34,403 nucleotides of DNA from Bauldia sp. (GTDB lineage: Bacteria; Pseudomonadota; Alphaproteobacteria; Rhizobiales; Kaistiaceae), in assembly GCA_020442065.1 (NCBI GenBank), contig JAGRKZ010000025.1:23396-57798 (forward strand). The letters are read 5' to 3'. A model generated the notes under the pieces. The model saw nothing but the letters and a program-made list of their open reading frames with translations. It did no database searches and was not told where the DNA came from. Below, piece by piece: positions 19,137 through 26,829 of the stretch (position 1 is the first letter of the stretch; every line of letters starts with the position of its first letter). A program made the position numbers and the translations under genes.

Positions 19137-19213
19137 TCAACCAATTCACTCAACCATTCGTCGAATCTGGTTGTCAACCAGATTGTCCCCGGTTAGTTTG
19201 GTTGAGTCTATAT
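19137..19213. promoter_or_regulatory. Divergent promoter region with a 21-bp palindrome and TGGTTGA half-site array
   Basis: In the 236-nt gap between the divergent GMC and regulator genes lies a perfect palindrome, AATCTGGTTG / CAACCAGATT around one T (19164-19184). Further half-sites occur at 19137 (TCAACCA), 19150 (TCAACCA) and 19199-19205 (TGGTTGA). On the - strand the palindrome contains a perfect TTGACA (19177-19172), a likely -35 for the GMC gene. On the + strand CTATAT (19208-19213) is a possible -10 for the regulator gene. This is the expected architecture of a GntR-family autoregulated divergent promoter. The rest of the gap shows nothing clear. Confidence 0.65.
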
Positions 19214-19316
19214 GGACTTGTTCGGACTGCGCGCGCGTCGCCCGGCCGGGCCCTGAAATTGGTCCGGTGCGAATGAAGCGCCCATCGCGCGCATCCTTGC
19301 GGGAGAGCTTGTTCGG

Positions 19317-19991
19317 ATGTCACTCGACGCCAAGACGGAGCCGGCGGATGTCGACCAGATCGTCGCCGCGGTCAGAGCGCTGCAGACGGAGGTCGACCGG
19401 CTTCCCGCCGAGCGCAACCTTGCCGAACGGCTGAACGTCAAGCGTCACCAGCTGCGGAAGGCGCTGGCGATCCTGCGCCAGTCCGGCGACCTGGTGCCGG
19501 CCTCGGCACGCCGCGCGCCTACGGCCCTGCCGCGATACAGCGAGGAGCTGGTGCGCCTGACCAATCCCATCGAGGTGCTGGAGATGCGCCTGTTGATGGA
19601 GCCGGGCCTGGCGCGGCTGGCATCGCTCCGCGCTTCGGCGCTGGACATGGCCCGCATCTCCCGGGCGGCGACGACCCCGGAGGACGCCGCGGCCGGGCCG
19701 GTGGATCTTGCCTTCCACCTCGCCATCGTCGAGGCGGCGCGCAATCATCTCGCCGGCGAGTTCTACAAGATGCTGCGGCAGGTCGGGGTCGACGCGCGGG
19801 TGCGGATCGCGCGGATCACGCCGGTGACCTGCCCCAAACGGATCAGGCAGCGCGACGCCGAACACCGGCTGATTGCCGAGGCGATCGCCGATCGCGACCC
19901 GGAAGCGGCCGAGACGGCGATGCGCGCGCATCTCCTGTCGGTCCAGAAGCAGATCCACGCGCGCATCAACGCCGGCACCGAGGCCGCCTAG
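19317..19991 (+). CDS. GntR-family transcriptional regulator, FCD (FadR) subgroup, likely controls the B6 genes
   Basis: A 224-residue regulator. Residues about 10-65 form a winged helix-turn-helix (RLPAERNLAERLNVKRHQLRKALAILRQSGDLV). Residues about 85-215 are an all-helical FCD ligand domain with LAFHLAIVEAARNHLAGEFY and EHRLIAEAIADRDPEAAETAMRAHL, which supply the histidines typical of metal/carboxylate binding in this fold. The effector is probably an organic acid of the pathway. It diverges from the GMC gene over a palindromic operator and precedes pyridoxine 4-oxidase by 42 nt in the same orientation. ATG 19317 has GGGAGAG upstream. Confidence 0.85.
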   Translation: MSLDAKTEPADVDQIVAAVRALQTEVDRLPAERNLAERLNVKRHQLRKALAILRQSGDLVPASARRAPTALPRYSEELVRLTNPIEVLEMRLLMEPGLARLASLRASALDMARISRAATTPEDAAAGPVDLAFHLAIVEAARNHLAGEFYKMLRQVGVDARVRIARITPVTCPKRIRQRDAEHRLIAEAIADRDPEAAETAMRAHLLSVQKQIHARINAGTEAA

Positions 19992-20033
19992 CGGCTGGGT
20001 CACACGGGACTGCGATCGATCCGGGGGCTCGCG

Positions 20034-21572
20034 ATGGCCACGCTTCACTTCGATGTGCTCGTCGTCGGCGCCGGCTCGGCAGGCTCCGTGGTGGCGGCCC
20101 GCCTCAGCGAGGACCCCGCGCGCCGGGTCGGGCTGATCGAAGCCGGCGAGATGCCGAGCGACCCTGACATCGCCGATCCGCTGAAGTGGCCGCAGCTGCC
20201 GGGCCGACCTTACGACTGGGCCTACCGGACGGCCCCGCAGCCGTTCACGGCCGGCCGGATCCACGAATGGCCGCGGGGCCGTATCGTCGGCGGGTCGAGC
20301 TGCCTCCACGCCATGGCGCACGTGCGCGGACATCCGGACGACTTCGACGCCTGGGCGGAAGCGGGCGGCCCGCGCTGGTCCTATCGCGGCCTCCTGCCGG
20401 GCTTCCGCCGAAGCGAATCCTTCTCGGCCGGACCGGCGCCGGGACGCGGCGTCGACGGGCCGCTGGCCGTGTACGTGCCGGACGACGAGGTGAGCCCGGT
20501 GGTGCGCGCCTACATGGCCGCCGGCAACGCGCTGGGGGTGCCGGCGATCGGCGACCACAATAGCGACGAGATCATCGGCACGGCCCCCAATTCGCTGACC
20601 ATCGCGGACGGCCGCCGCGTCAGCCTCGCCGACGCCTACCTGCCGCCGGCGGTACGAGCCCGGCCGAACCTTGCGGTGCTGACCGGCGCCATGGCCGAAC
20701 AGATCCTGTTCGATGGCCCGACGGCGAGCGGCGTCATGACGACACGGGCCGGACGTCCCGAGACGGTGCACGCCGACCGCATCGTCGTCGCCACCGGCGC
20801 GATCGAGACGCCGCTGCTCCTGATGCGATCCGGGATCGGCGACCCGGCCGTCCTCGCCGACGCCGCGATCCGGTGCCGCATCGACCGGCGCGCGGTCGGC
20901 GCCAACCTCCAGGACCATCTGCTGGTGCTCGGTAACCTGTACCGGGCGCGGAAACCGGTGCCGCCCTCGCGGCTGCAGCACTCGGAGTCGCTGATGTATC
21001 TCCACAGCGACGACCTCGGCCGCGCCGACGGAGCTCCCGACATCGTCCTTGCCTGCGTCGTCGCGCCGTCGGTGGCGCCCGGCCTGCCGGCGCCGGCCTA
21101 TGGGAGCGCCTATACGATCCTCTGCGGGGTGTGCCATCCGACCAGCCGCGGACGCATCACCCCGACCGGGCCGACCAGCAGCGATGCGCCGGTCATCGAT
21201 CCCCACTACCTCGAGACCGACCACGACCGCTCGGTGTTTCGCGCGGCGCTGAAGACGGCACGCCTTGTCGGCGGACAGCCCGAACTCGACGCATGGCGCG
21301 ACAGCGAACTGCTGCCGGGGCCGGGAGCGACGTCCGACGAAGACCTCGACGCCTTCATCGCCAAGGCAGCCTGCACCCACCATCATCCAAGCGGGACCTG
21401 CCGGCTCGGGCGCGACGGGGACGCGGTCGTCGATCCCGACCTCCGGCTGATCGGGCTGGACAACGTTTTCATCGTCGACGCCTCGGTCATTCCCGCCATC
21501 CCGAGCGGACCGATCAATGCGGCGGTGGTGGCGATCGCGGAAACCTGGTCCGCCGCGTGCGGCGCGTCCTGA
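20034..21572 (+). CDS. pno: Pyridoxine 4-oxidase (GMC family)
   Basis: Oxidises pyridoxine to pyridoxal with O2, giving H2O2; FAD-dependent first step of B6 degradation pathway I. The 512-residue protein has the FAD motif VLVVGAGSAGSVVAARL, ARGRxxGGSS-type segment PRGRIVGGSSCLHAM, and C-terminal active-site H451 in THHHPSGTCRLG with N495 in SGPINAAVVAIAE. Diagnostic stretches NSLTIADGRRVSLADAYL and ARKPVPPSRLQHSESLMYL agree with my memory of the M. loti pyridoxine 4-oxidase and are not general GMC features. It follows the regulator gene and is likely expressed with it from the divergent promoter. It ends convergently, 46 nt from the sugar permease gene. Confidence 0.85.
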   Translation: MATLHFDVLVVGAGSAGSVVAARLSEDPARRVGLIEAGEMPSDPDIADPLKWPQLPGRPYDWAYRTAPQPFTAGRIHEWPRGRIVGGSSCLHAMAHVRGHPDDFDAWAEAGGPRWSYRGLLPGFRRSESFSAGPAPGRGVDGPLAVYVPDDEVSPVVRAYMAAGNALGVPAIGDHNSDEIIGTAPNSLTIADGRRVSLADAYLPPAVRARPNLAVLTGAMAEQILFDGPTASGVMTTRAGRPETVHADRIVVATGAIETPLLLMRSGIGDPAVLADAAIRCRIDRRAVGANLQDHLLVLGNLYRARKPVPPSRLQHSESLMYLHSDDLGRADGAPDIVLACVVAPSVAPGLPAPAYGSAYTILCGVCHPTSRGRITPTGPTSSDAPVIDPHYLETDHDRSVFRAALKTARLVGGQPELDAWRDSELLPGPGATSDEDLDAFIAKAACTHHHPSGTCRLGRDGDAVVDPDLRLIGLDNVFIVDASVIPAIPSGPINAAVVAIAETWSAACGAS

Positions 21573-21618
21573 GCGACGCGATGCCGGAGGCGGCTGGTCC
21601 CCTCGGCAGCCACAGGTC

Positions 21619-22476
21619 CTAGCCTTTGACGGCGCCCATGGTGAGGCCGCGGATGAAGTAGCGCTGGAAGAACAGGAAGACGAGCAGCGTCGGCAGGCTG
21701 GCGAGGAGGGCAAGCGCTCCCTGTACGCCCCAGGCCACCGTGTACTGGCCGCGCAGGAAGACCAGCCCGAGCATGATGGTGCGGACATCGTCGGACTGGG
21801 TGAAGATGAGGGGCCACAGGAAGTCGTTCCAGATCCAGGTGAACTGAAGCGTGGCGAGGACCGCGATGGCCGGCAGCGAGACCGGCAGCGCGATCCGGGT
21901 CAGCACCTGCCATTCGTTGGCGCCGTCGACCAGCCCCGCCTCGCGGAGGGCATTTGGAACGGCGGTGAAGAAGTTCCGCATCAGCAGGGTGCAAATCGGT
22001 ATGCCCATGGCGGTGTGGACGATGATCATCGGCCAGAGGGTGTCGATGAGGCCGAGCCGGTTGAACAGCTTGAACAGCGGGATGAGGATGATCTGCGGCG
22101 GGAAGAACAGGCCCGAGACGATCACCAGGAACAGCGTCTCGCTGCCACGGAACGGGAGCTTGGCGAACACCCAGCCGGCGAGGATGCCGAGGACGATCGA
22201 GGACGCGGTCGCCGGCGCCGTCACCAGCAGCGTGTTGATGAAATAAGTCTTCACCGACGGGTTGGTCAGGACCTCGACGAAGTTGTCGAGATAGAGCGTC
22301 GCCGGCACCGACCAGAGGTCGCCCAAGGCGATGTCGCGCGTGGTCTTGAACGCGCTGAGAATGACGCCGAGCGTCGGGGTGAGGAAGAGAAGAGCGAGCA
22401 CGACCAGCGACAGAAACAGCGCCGCGCGGCCAGGGCGGAATGAGCCGCGGGACGCATCGAGCGTCACGTCAGTCAT
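21619..22476 (-). CDS. Carbohydrate ABC transporter permease, MalG type
   Basis: A 285-residue inner-membrane permease with six hydrophobic segments and the cytoplasmic EAA loop EAGLVDGANEWQVLTRIALP, which docks the ATPase. The C-terminal RGLTMGAVKG is typical of MalG/UgpE-type sugar permeases. Its start overlaps the end of the MalF-type gene by 8 nt. No ATPase gene follows; the next gene is convergent, so the complex must borrow an ATPase encoded elsewhere. Confidence 0.92.
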   Translation of the reverse strand: MTDVTLDASRGSFRPGRAALFLSLVVLALLFLTPTLGVILSAFKTTRDIALGDLWSVPATLYLDNFVEVLTNPSVKTYFINTLLVTAPATASSIVLGILAGWVFAKLPFRGSETLFLVIVSGLFFPPQIILIPLFKLFNRLGLIDTLWPMIIVHTAMGIPICTLLMRNFFTAVPNALREAGLVDGANEWQVLTRIALPVSLPAIAVLATLQFTWIWNDFLWPLIFTQSDDVRTIMLGLVFLRGQYTVAWGVQGALALLASLPTLLVFLFFQRYFIRGLTMGAVKG

Positions 22477-23353
22477 AGATCTCGCCCAGTTTGCGGAGCT
22501 GCCGGAAGTAGATGACGATGATCGAAAGGGCGATCAGGAACAGGACCACGGAGATCGCGCTGCCGTAGCCCATCCGGTACTTCTTGAACGACTCCTCGTA
22601 CATGAAGAATGCCAGGGTGTTCGAGGAGTGGAACGGGCCGCCGCCGGTCATGATGTAGAGAATGTCGAAGCCCTTGAGGGCATTGATGACCGAAAGCGCG
22701 ACCACCACCACCGTCGCCGGCCGGAGCATCGGCAAGACGATGTGGAGGGTCTGGCGCCAGCGCGGCACGCCGTCGATCGCGGCCGCTTCGAGCAGGTCGC
22801 TCGGGATCGCGGTCAGCCCGGCGAGGAAGATCACCATGGCGAGGCCGGTCTGCTGCCATGCCCAGGCGACGATCACGGCGCCGAGCGCGCTCGAGGGCTC
22901 GGCGAGCCAGGCGAAGTTGAAGCGGCGCACGCCGGTCACGGCCTCGATGGCGGTGTTGAGGAGGCCCCAGTCGGGCTGGTAGATCCAGATCCAGATCTGG
23001 CCGACGATCACCGCGGCAAGGCAGATCGGCAGATAGAAGATCGACTTGAAGACGCGTGAGCCGCGCACCCCGGTGTTGAGCAGGAGCGCCAGGCCGAGGC
23101 CGGCGAGGACGGGGAGAAGCAGGGCGGCAACGATCCAGATCGCGGTGTTGAGGATCGCGTTGCGGAACTCGGGATCGCGGAAGATGCGGGCGAAGTTGTC
23201 GAGGCCGACCAGGTTGTAGTTGGGGTCGAAGCCGTTCCAGTCGGTGAAGCTGTAGCGAAAGGAATCAAGCAGCGGCCAGACCACGAACACGCCGAAGACG
23301 AGGAGCGCCGGGGCGAGAAGGACGATCCGCCAGAAGGTCTCTCGTTGTTCCAT
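22469..23353 (-). CDS. Carbohydrate ABC transporter permease, MalF type
   Basis: A 294-residue inner-membrane permease with six hydrophobic segments, the N-terminal LLAPALLVFGVFVVWPLLDSF and the EAA loop EAAAIDGVPRWRQTLHIVLP. It pairs with the MalG-type gene downstream. I start at ATG 23353, preceded by AGGTGA; the 24-residue longer reading has no fitting ribosome site and is not hydrophobic. It is separated from the binding-protein gene by 153 nt containing a terminator-like hairpin. Confidence 0.92.
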   Translation of the reverse strand: MEQRETFWRIVLLAPALLVFGVFVVWPLLDSFRYSFTDWNGFDPNYNLVGLDNFARIFRDPEFRNAILNTAIWIVAALLLPVLAGLGLALLLNTGVRGSRVFKSIFYLPICLAAVIVGQIWIWIYQPDWGLLNTAIEAVTGVRRFNFAWLAEPSSALGAVIVAWAWQQTGLAMVIFLAGLTAIPSDLLEAAAIDGVPRWRQTLHIVLPMLRPATVVVVALSVINALKGFDILYIMTGGGPFHSSNTLAFFMYEESFKKYRMGYGSAISVVLFLIALSIIVIYFRQLRKLGEIYD

Positions 23354-23462
23354 CACGTCACCTGTCGGAGCCGATCGGGGGCGGCCGGCCGAGGCAGCTT
23401 CGCTGGTCGCGCCGTACCGGCGCAAGGCCGCGGATGGCGCAACGCCGACAGCTGGTGAAAAA

Positions 23463-23489
23463 GGCGGGCGGACACCGGGTCCGCCCGCC
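23463..23489 (-). terminator. Intrinsic terminator/attenuator after the sugar-binding-protein gene
   Basis: GGCGGGCGGAC (23463-23473) pairs perfectly with GTCCGCCCGCC (23479-23489) around a 5-nt loop. On the - strand it is followed at once by TTTTT (23462-23458). It lies 17 nt after the binding-protein stop and before the permease genes, so it should end most transcripts and raise the binding protein relative to the permeases. Confidence 0.85.
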
Positions 23490-23506
23490 GAGTTGGAGGC
23501 TTGCGA

Positions 23507-24775
23507 CTACTGCTTGAAGGCGTCGGCCGCGGCCGCCTGGGTCTTGTCCATCAGGGCGTCGATGTTCGAGGAGTCGTTCATGAACTCGGCGAACATGTTG
23601 AGCCCGACTTCCGCGACCGGCGGCGGCGTGGCGAGGTCATAGTTGAAGGCGAAGGCATCGGCGTCGGCGACCGTCTTGAGCGCCCGTCGCATCACCGGGG
23701 TATAGGTCGATGCGTCGACCTTGACGTTGGCCGACAGGGCCCCCTGGATCTGAGCCCACTTGGCCTGGACTGCCGGATCGGAGGCGAGCCACGCGACGAG
23801 CTTCTTGGCGCCCTCGGCGTTCTTGGCGTTGGCGGCAATCAGCCAGCCGTCGACCGGCCCGACGACGGCATTGGGAACACCCTCTGCGACCATCGGGAAC
23901 TCGAAGAAGTCGTAGTCCGTGCCGGGCTGGAGCCCCTGACCGTTCCAGTAGCCGGTGATCCACGTCCCCATCAGCGTCATTGCCGCGTCGCCCCGCGCCA
24001 CCTGGTCCGACGCATCGGTCCAGTCATTGGCGTTGGAATTGGCGGCGAAGCAGCCCGCGTCGACCAGGTCCTTCCACAGACCCATGGCCTTCTTCACTTC
24101 GGCGTCGGTGTAGGAGGCGGCACCCGACATCAGCTTGGCCCGGTAGTCCGGACCGGCGGTGCGCAGGAGCAGGTAGTCGAACCAGAACTGCGCCGGCCAA
24201 CGGTTCTTCGAGCCGAGCGCGATCGGGTCGATGCCCTTGTCCTTCAGCGTCTTGCAGGCCGCAAGGAGATCGTCCCAGGTCTTCGGCATGGTAGTGATGC
24301 CAGCGTCCGTCATGACCTTGGGATTGTAGAACATGCCGGCATAGTGATAGCCGAACGGCACCAGGTAGCGCTTGCCGTTGTAGAGCGTGGCGCCGTCGGC
24401 GACCGACTTCGCCACCACGTCATCGAGCTTGTCGGCGCTCCACATGTCGCCGATGTCCATGATGTTGCCGGCGTCGACGACGAACTGCGTCCGCGCACCA
24501 GCCCAGTAGCTGAAGACGTCGGGCAGGCTGTTGCCGGCAGCGCGTACCAGAATGCCGGTCTTGAAATCCTCGTGGCCGATCGGACTGTCGGCAACGGCGA
24601 TGCCGGTCTTGTCGGTGAATTCGGTGAAGATCTCGGTGATGCCCTTCTGGCCGAGTTCACCGGTGAAGTAGTGAGAGACGCTGACGGCGTCCTCGGCCGA
24701 AGCCGATCCAAGCATGAGCGGGGCGACCAGTGCGGTCGCGCCCAGCGTCGCCTTCATGAGATGCCAAGGTTTCAT
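23507..24775 (-). CDS. Extracellular solute-binding protein family 1 (carbohydrate ABC transporter)
   Basis: A 422-residue periplasmic binding protein. The signal peptide spans about residues 1-28 (MKATLGATALVAPLMLGSASA). The mature protein begins AEDAVSVSHYFTGELGQKG and shows features of family-1 sugar binders, such as LMGTWITGYW and KKLVAWLASDPAVQAKWAQ. ATG 24775 is chosen because GGGAGGAA precedes it; the longer upstream reading runs through the promoter region. The substrate is unknown, but the divergent IclR, Gfo/Idh and IolD-like genes suggest a sugar or cyclitol. Confidence 0.92.
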   Translation of the reverse strand: MKPWHLMKATLGATALVAPLMLGSASAEDAVSVSHYFTGELGQKGITEIFTEFTDKTGIAVADSPIGHEDFKTGILVRAAGNSLPDVFSYWAGARTQFVVDAGNIMDIGDMWSADKLDDVVAKSVADGATLYNGKRYLVPFGYHYAGMFYNPKVMTDAGITTMPKTWDDLLAACKTLKDKGIDPIALGSKNRWPAQFWFDYLLLRTAGPDYRAKLMSGAASYTDAEVKKAMGLWKDLVDAGCFAANSNANDWTDASDQVARGDAAMTLMGTWITGYWNGQGLQPGTDYDFFEFPMVAEGVPNAVVGPVDGWLIAANAKNAEGAKKLVAWLASDPAVQAKWAQIQGALSANVKVDASTYTPVMRRALKTVADADAFAFNYDLATPPPVAEVGLNMFAEFMNDSSNIDALMDKTQAAAADAFKQ

Positions 24776-24806
24776 TGTTTCCTCCCTAGAAGACCAGCGC
24801 GCAAAG

Positions 24807-24959
24807 GTTGCCCTATGTGCAATGTTGTAGAGTTGCGCTTGCCCACCTCTCTCAAATGTGCTCATCTGTGTCAACAAAATCAGAGATATTATCGTGATAT
24901 TCCGCAGAAAGGATCACATAGGGCAACAACAGGATCGGGATGTTGCCGTGTCGGCAACA
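24807..24959. promoter_or_regulatory. Divergent promoter with paired operator-like inverted repeats (IclR type)
   Basis: This AT-rich gap separates the solute-binding-protein and IclR genes. GTTGCCCTATGTG (24807-24819) and CACATAGGGCAAC (24915-24927) are perfect 13-bp inverted copies 95 nt apart. TGTTGCCG-TGT-CGGCAACA (24941-24959) is a further perfect palindrome with the same GTTGCC core, 24 nt before the IclR start. TATTAT (24887-24892) may be a -10 for iclR, and TTGACA on the - strand (24874-24869) a -35 for the transporter. Placement next to each start suggests autoregulation and possible looping. Confidence 0.65.
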
Positions 24960-24982
24960 GCTTCCGAGGCTCGGCGCCATCG

Positions 24983-25729
24983 ATGAGAGTCCTGCAGTCC
25001 CTCCAGCGCGGCCTTGCGGTGCTCGACTTCCTCGTCGAGAGCCGCACGCCGGCGCGCACGTCCGACGTCGCCGCCCACTTCGACATCGACAAGGCCAACG
25101 CCTCCCGCCTGCTCGCGACGCTGGAGGCGGCGGGCTATGTCGAGCGCGCCGCCGACCGCCGCTACGTGCTCGGGGCCAAGCTCAACGGTGCCGCGGGAAC
25201 GCAGCAGCTCGAGGAACTGATCGCCCTTCGCGAACGGGCGCGATCGCTGCTGGTCGGGCTGGTCGAGGCCTCCGGCGAGTGCGCCCACATGGCCGTGCTG
25301 GTCGGCGACAAGGTCTGGTATATCGACAAGATCTCGTCGCCCCACCCGCTCCGGGTCGATCATCCCGTCGGCGCCCTCGCCCCCCTCCATTGCACCGCGC
25401 TCGGCAAGGCGTATCTCGCCTTCGCTCCCCGCGTCGCGCCGAGGGACCTCCCCCGCTTCACCGCCGGCACGATCGTCGAGCGGAAGGCGCTCGACACCGA
25501 CCTCGCGGAGGCACGCCGCCGCGGCTATGCGCAGGACGACGAGGAATTCTCGCCGGGCGTGCGCTGCGTCGCCACCGCGATCCGGGACGGTTCCGGCCGG
25601 ATGGTGGCTGCCGTCGGCCTTTCCGGTCCGACGGCCCGGATCGACCTCGATCGCCTCGACGACCTTGGCCGCTTGGTCCGTGACCGGACCATGGAAATCT
25701 CAGTTCCAACCGACAGGATCCCCGCATGA
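24983..25729 (+). CDS. IclR-family transcriptional regulator
   Basis: A 248-residue regulator with an N-terminal winged helix (about residues 1-65: LQRGLAVLDFLVESRTPARTSDVAAHFDIDKANASRLLATLE in outline) and the IclR effector domain (about 80-240), including LHCTALGKAYLAF and the GYAQDDEEFSPGVRCVATAI ligand loop. It probably senses the sugar or an intermediate and controls the divergent transporter and the downstream enzymes. ATG 24983 is the first start that gives the family N-terminus. Its stop overlaps the dehydrogenase start as ATGA. Confidence 0.9.
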   Translation: MRVLQSLQRGLAVLDFLVESRTPARTSDVAAHFDIDKANASRLLATLEAAGYVERAADRRYVLGAKLNGAAGTQQLEELIALRERARSLLVGLVEASGECAHMAVLVGDKVWYIDKISSPHPLRVDHPVGALAPLHCTALGKAYLAFAPRVAPRDLPRFTAGTIVERKALDTDLAEARRRGYAQDDEEFSPGVRCVATAIRDGSGRMVAAVGLSGPTARIDLDRLDDLGRLVRDRTMEISVPTDRIPA

Positions 25730-26829
25730 CCGAGACGCTCGACCGCGTCCGCGCCGGCTTCATCGGCGCCGGCCGCATCTCCGACCTGCATGCACTCGAA
25801 TACCAGGCGAATCCCGACGCCGAAATCGTCGCCATCGCCGACGTCAGCCGCGACCTTGCCGAGGCAAGGGCGCGGGCCTGGGGTTTCCCGAACGCCAAGA
25901 TCTACACCGACTACCGCGCCCTGCTCGACGACGGCAACGTCAATGCCGTCGACATCCTGCTGCCGCACCACCTGCATTGCGAGGCCGCGCTCGCGGCGAT
26001 GGACGCCGGCAAGCACGTCTCGCTGCAGAAGGTGATGACGACCACTGTGGCGGATGCCGACCGGCTGGTCGAACGGGCCAAGACGGCCAGCGGCGTGTTC
26101 CGCGTGTTCGAGAACTTCATCTTCTACCCGCCGGTGATGAAGGCGAAGGAGCTGATCGAGCAAGGCGCGATCGGCACTCCGGTCTCGATCCGGATCAAGA
26201 GCAATCCCGGGCGGAGCCGGACGGCCTGGCAGGTGCCCGCGCATGCCGACGCCTGGCGGCAGGACCGCAAGACCAACGGCGGCGGCCCCCTCGCCTTCGA
26301 TGACGGGCACCACAAGTTCGCGCTCGGCTGGTACTTCATGGGACTGGCTGAGGAGGTCCATGCCTGGATCGGCGAGACACCGCGGACCGAAGGCGGCACG
26401 GTCGATGCGCCGGGCATCATCTCGTGGAAGTTCCCCGGCAATCGCTACGGCAATCTCGAACTCGTCTACTCCCCCGAACTCGACATCGTCACCGTCCACT
26501 ATGCGCAGGACGACCGGCTCGAAATCACCGGCACGGCGGGCGTCATCACCATGGCGCGCGGTCACGGCCGCGTCGTCGAGGGGCCTGCCCTCAGCCTCCA
26601 CGCCGGCGGCAAGGCCGTCGGGTTCAGCTTCGCCGACGCCGATCTCGGCTGGGAGGCGAGTTTCATCCACTCGACCCGCCACTGGATTGACGCGCTGCGA
26701 ACCGGAAAGCAGCCGCTCCTGACCGGCGAGGAGGGCCGCGACATCCTCAAGTTCACGCTGGCCGCTCAGCTTTCATCCGAGCTCGGCCGCCCGGTGCGGG
26801 TCGACGAAGTGAGCCGCCTCACGCCATGA
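25726..26829 (+). CDS. Gfo/Idh/MocA-family NAD(P)-dependent oxidoreductase
   Basis: A 367-residue sugar/cyclitol dehydrogenase. The Rossmann motif is GFIGAGRIS (residues 11-19) with acidic IADVS after strand 2. The usual EKP motif is altered to LQKVM (in GKHVSLQKVM), keeping only the lysine. The D-x3-H-type catalytic segment appears as AFDDGHHKFALGWYF. The C-terminal domain holds the substrate site. It is coupled by ATGA overlaps to both the IclR gene and the ThDP enzyme gene, which suggests sequential steps: oxidation of a polyol/sugar then C-C hydrolysis or lyase chemistry. Substrate unknown. Confidence 0.88.
   Translation: MTETLDRVRAGFIGAGRISDLHALEYQANPDAEIVAIADVSRDLAEARARAWGFPNAKIYTDYRALLDDGNVNAVDILLPHHLHCEAALAAMDAGKHVSLQKVMTTTVADADRLVERAKTASGVFRVFENFIFYPPVMKAKELIEQGAIGTPVSIRIKSNPGRSRTAWQVPAHADAWRQDRKTNGGGPLAFDDGHHKFALGWYFMGLAEEVHAWIGETPRTEGGTVDAPGIISWKFPGNRYGNLELVYSPELDIVTVHYAQDDRLEITGTAGVITMARGHGRVVEGPALSLHAGGKAVGFSFADADLGWEASFIHSTRHWIDALRTGKQPLLTGEEGRDILKFTLAAQLSSELGRPVRVDEVSRLTP

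Noticed and set aside
17266..19434. A 722-codon open frame on the + strand opposite the GMC oxidoreductase
   Set aside because: Same low-complexity composition and no motif, while the opposite strand has complete GMC signatures.
19320..21788. An 822-codon open frame on the - strand opposite the regulator and pyridoxine oxidase
   Set aside because: It is antisense to two clear gene families, is rich in Arg/Gly/Asp from GC-biased third positions and shows no recognisable domain; a GC-rich shadow frame.
23501..24982. Long N-terminal extension of the IclR frame over the binding-protein gene
   Set aside because: It lies antisense to a clear solute-binding protein and the divergent promoter; IclR proteins start where ATG 24983 begins.
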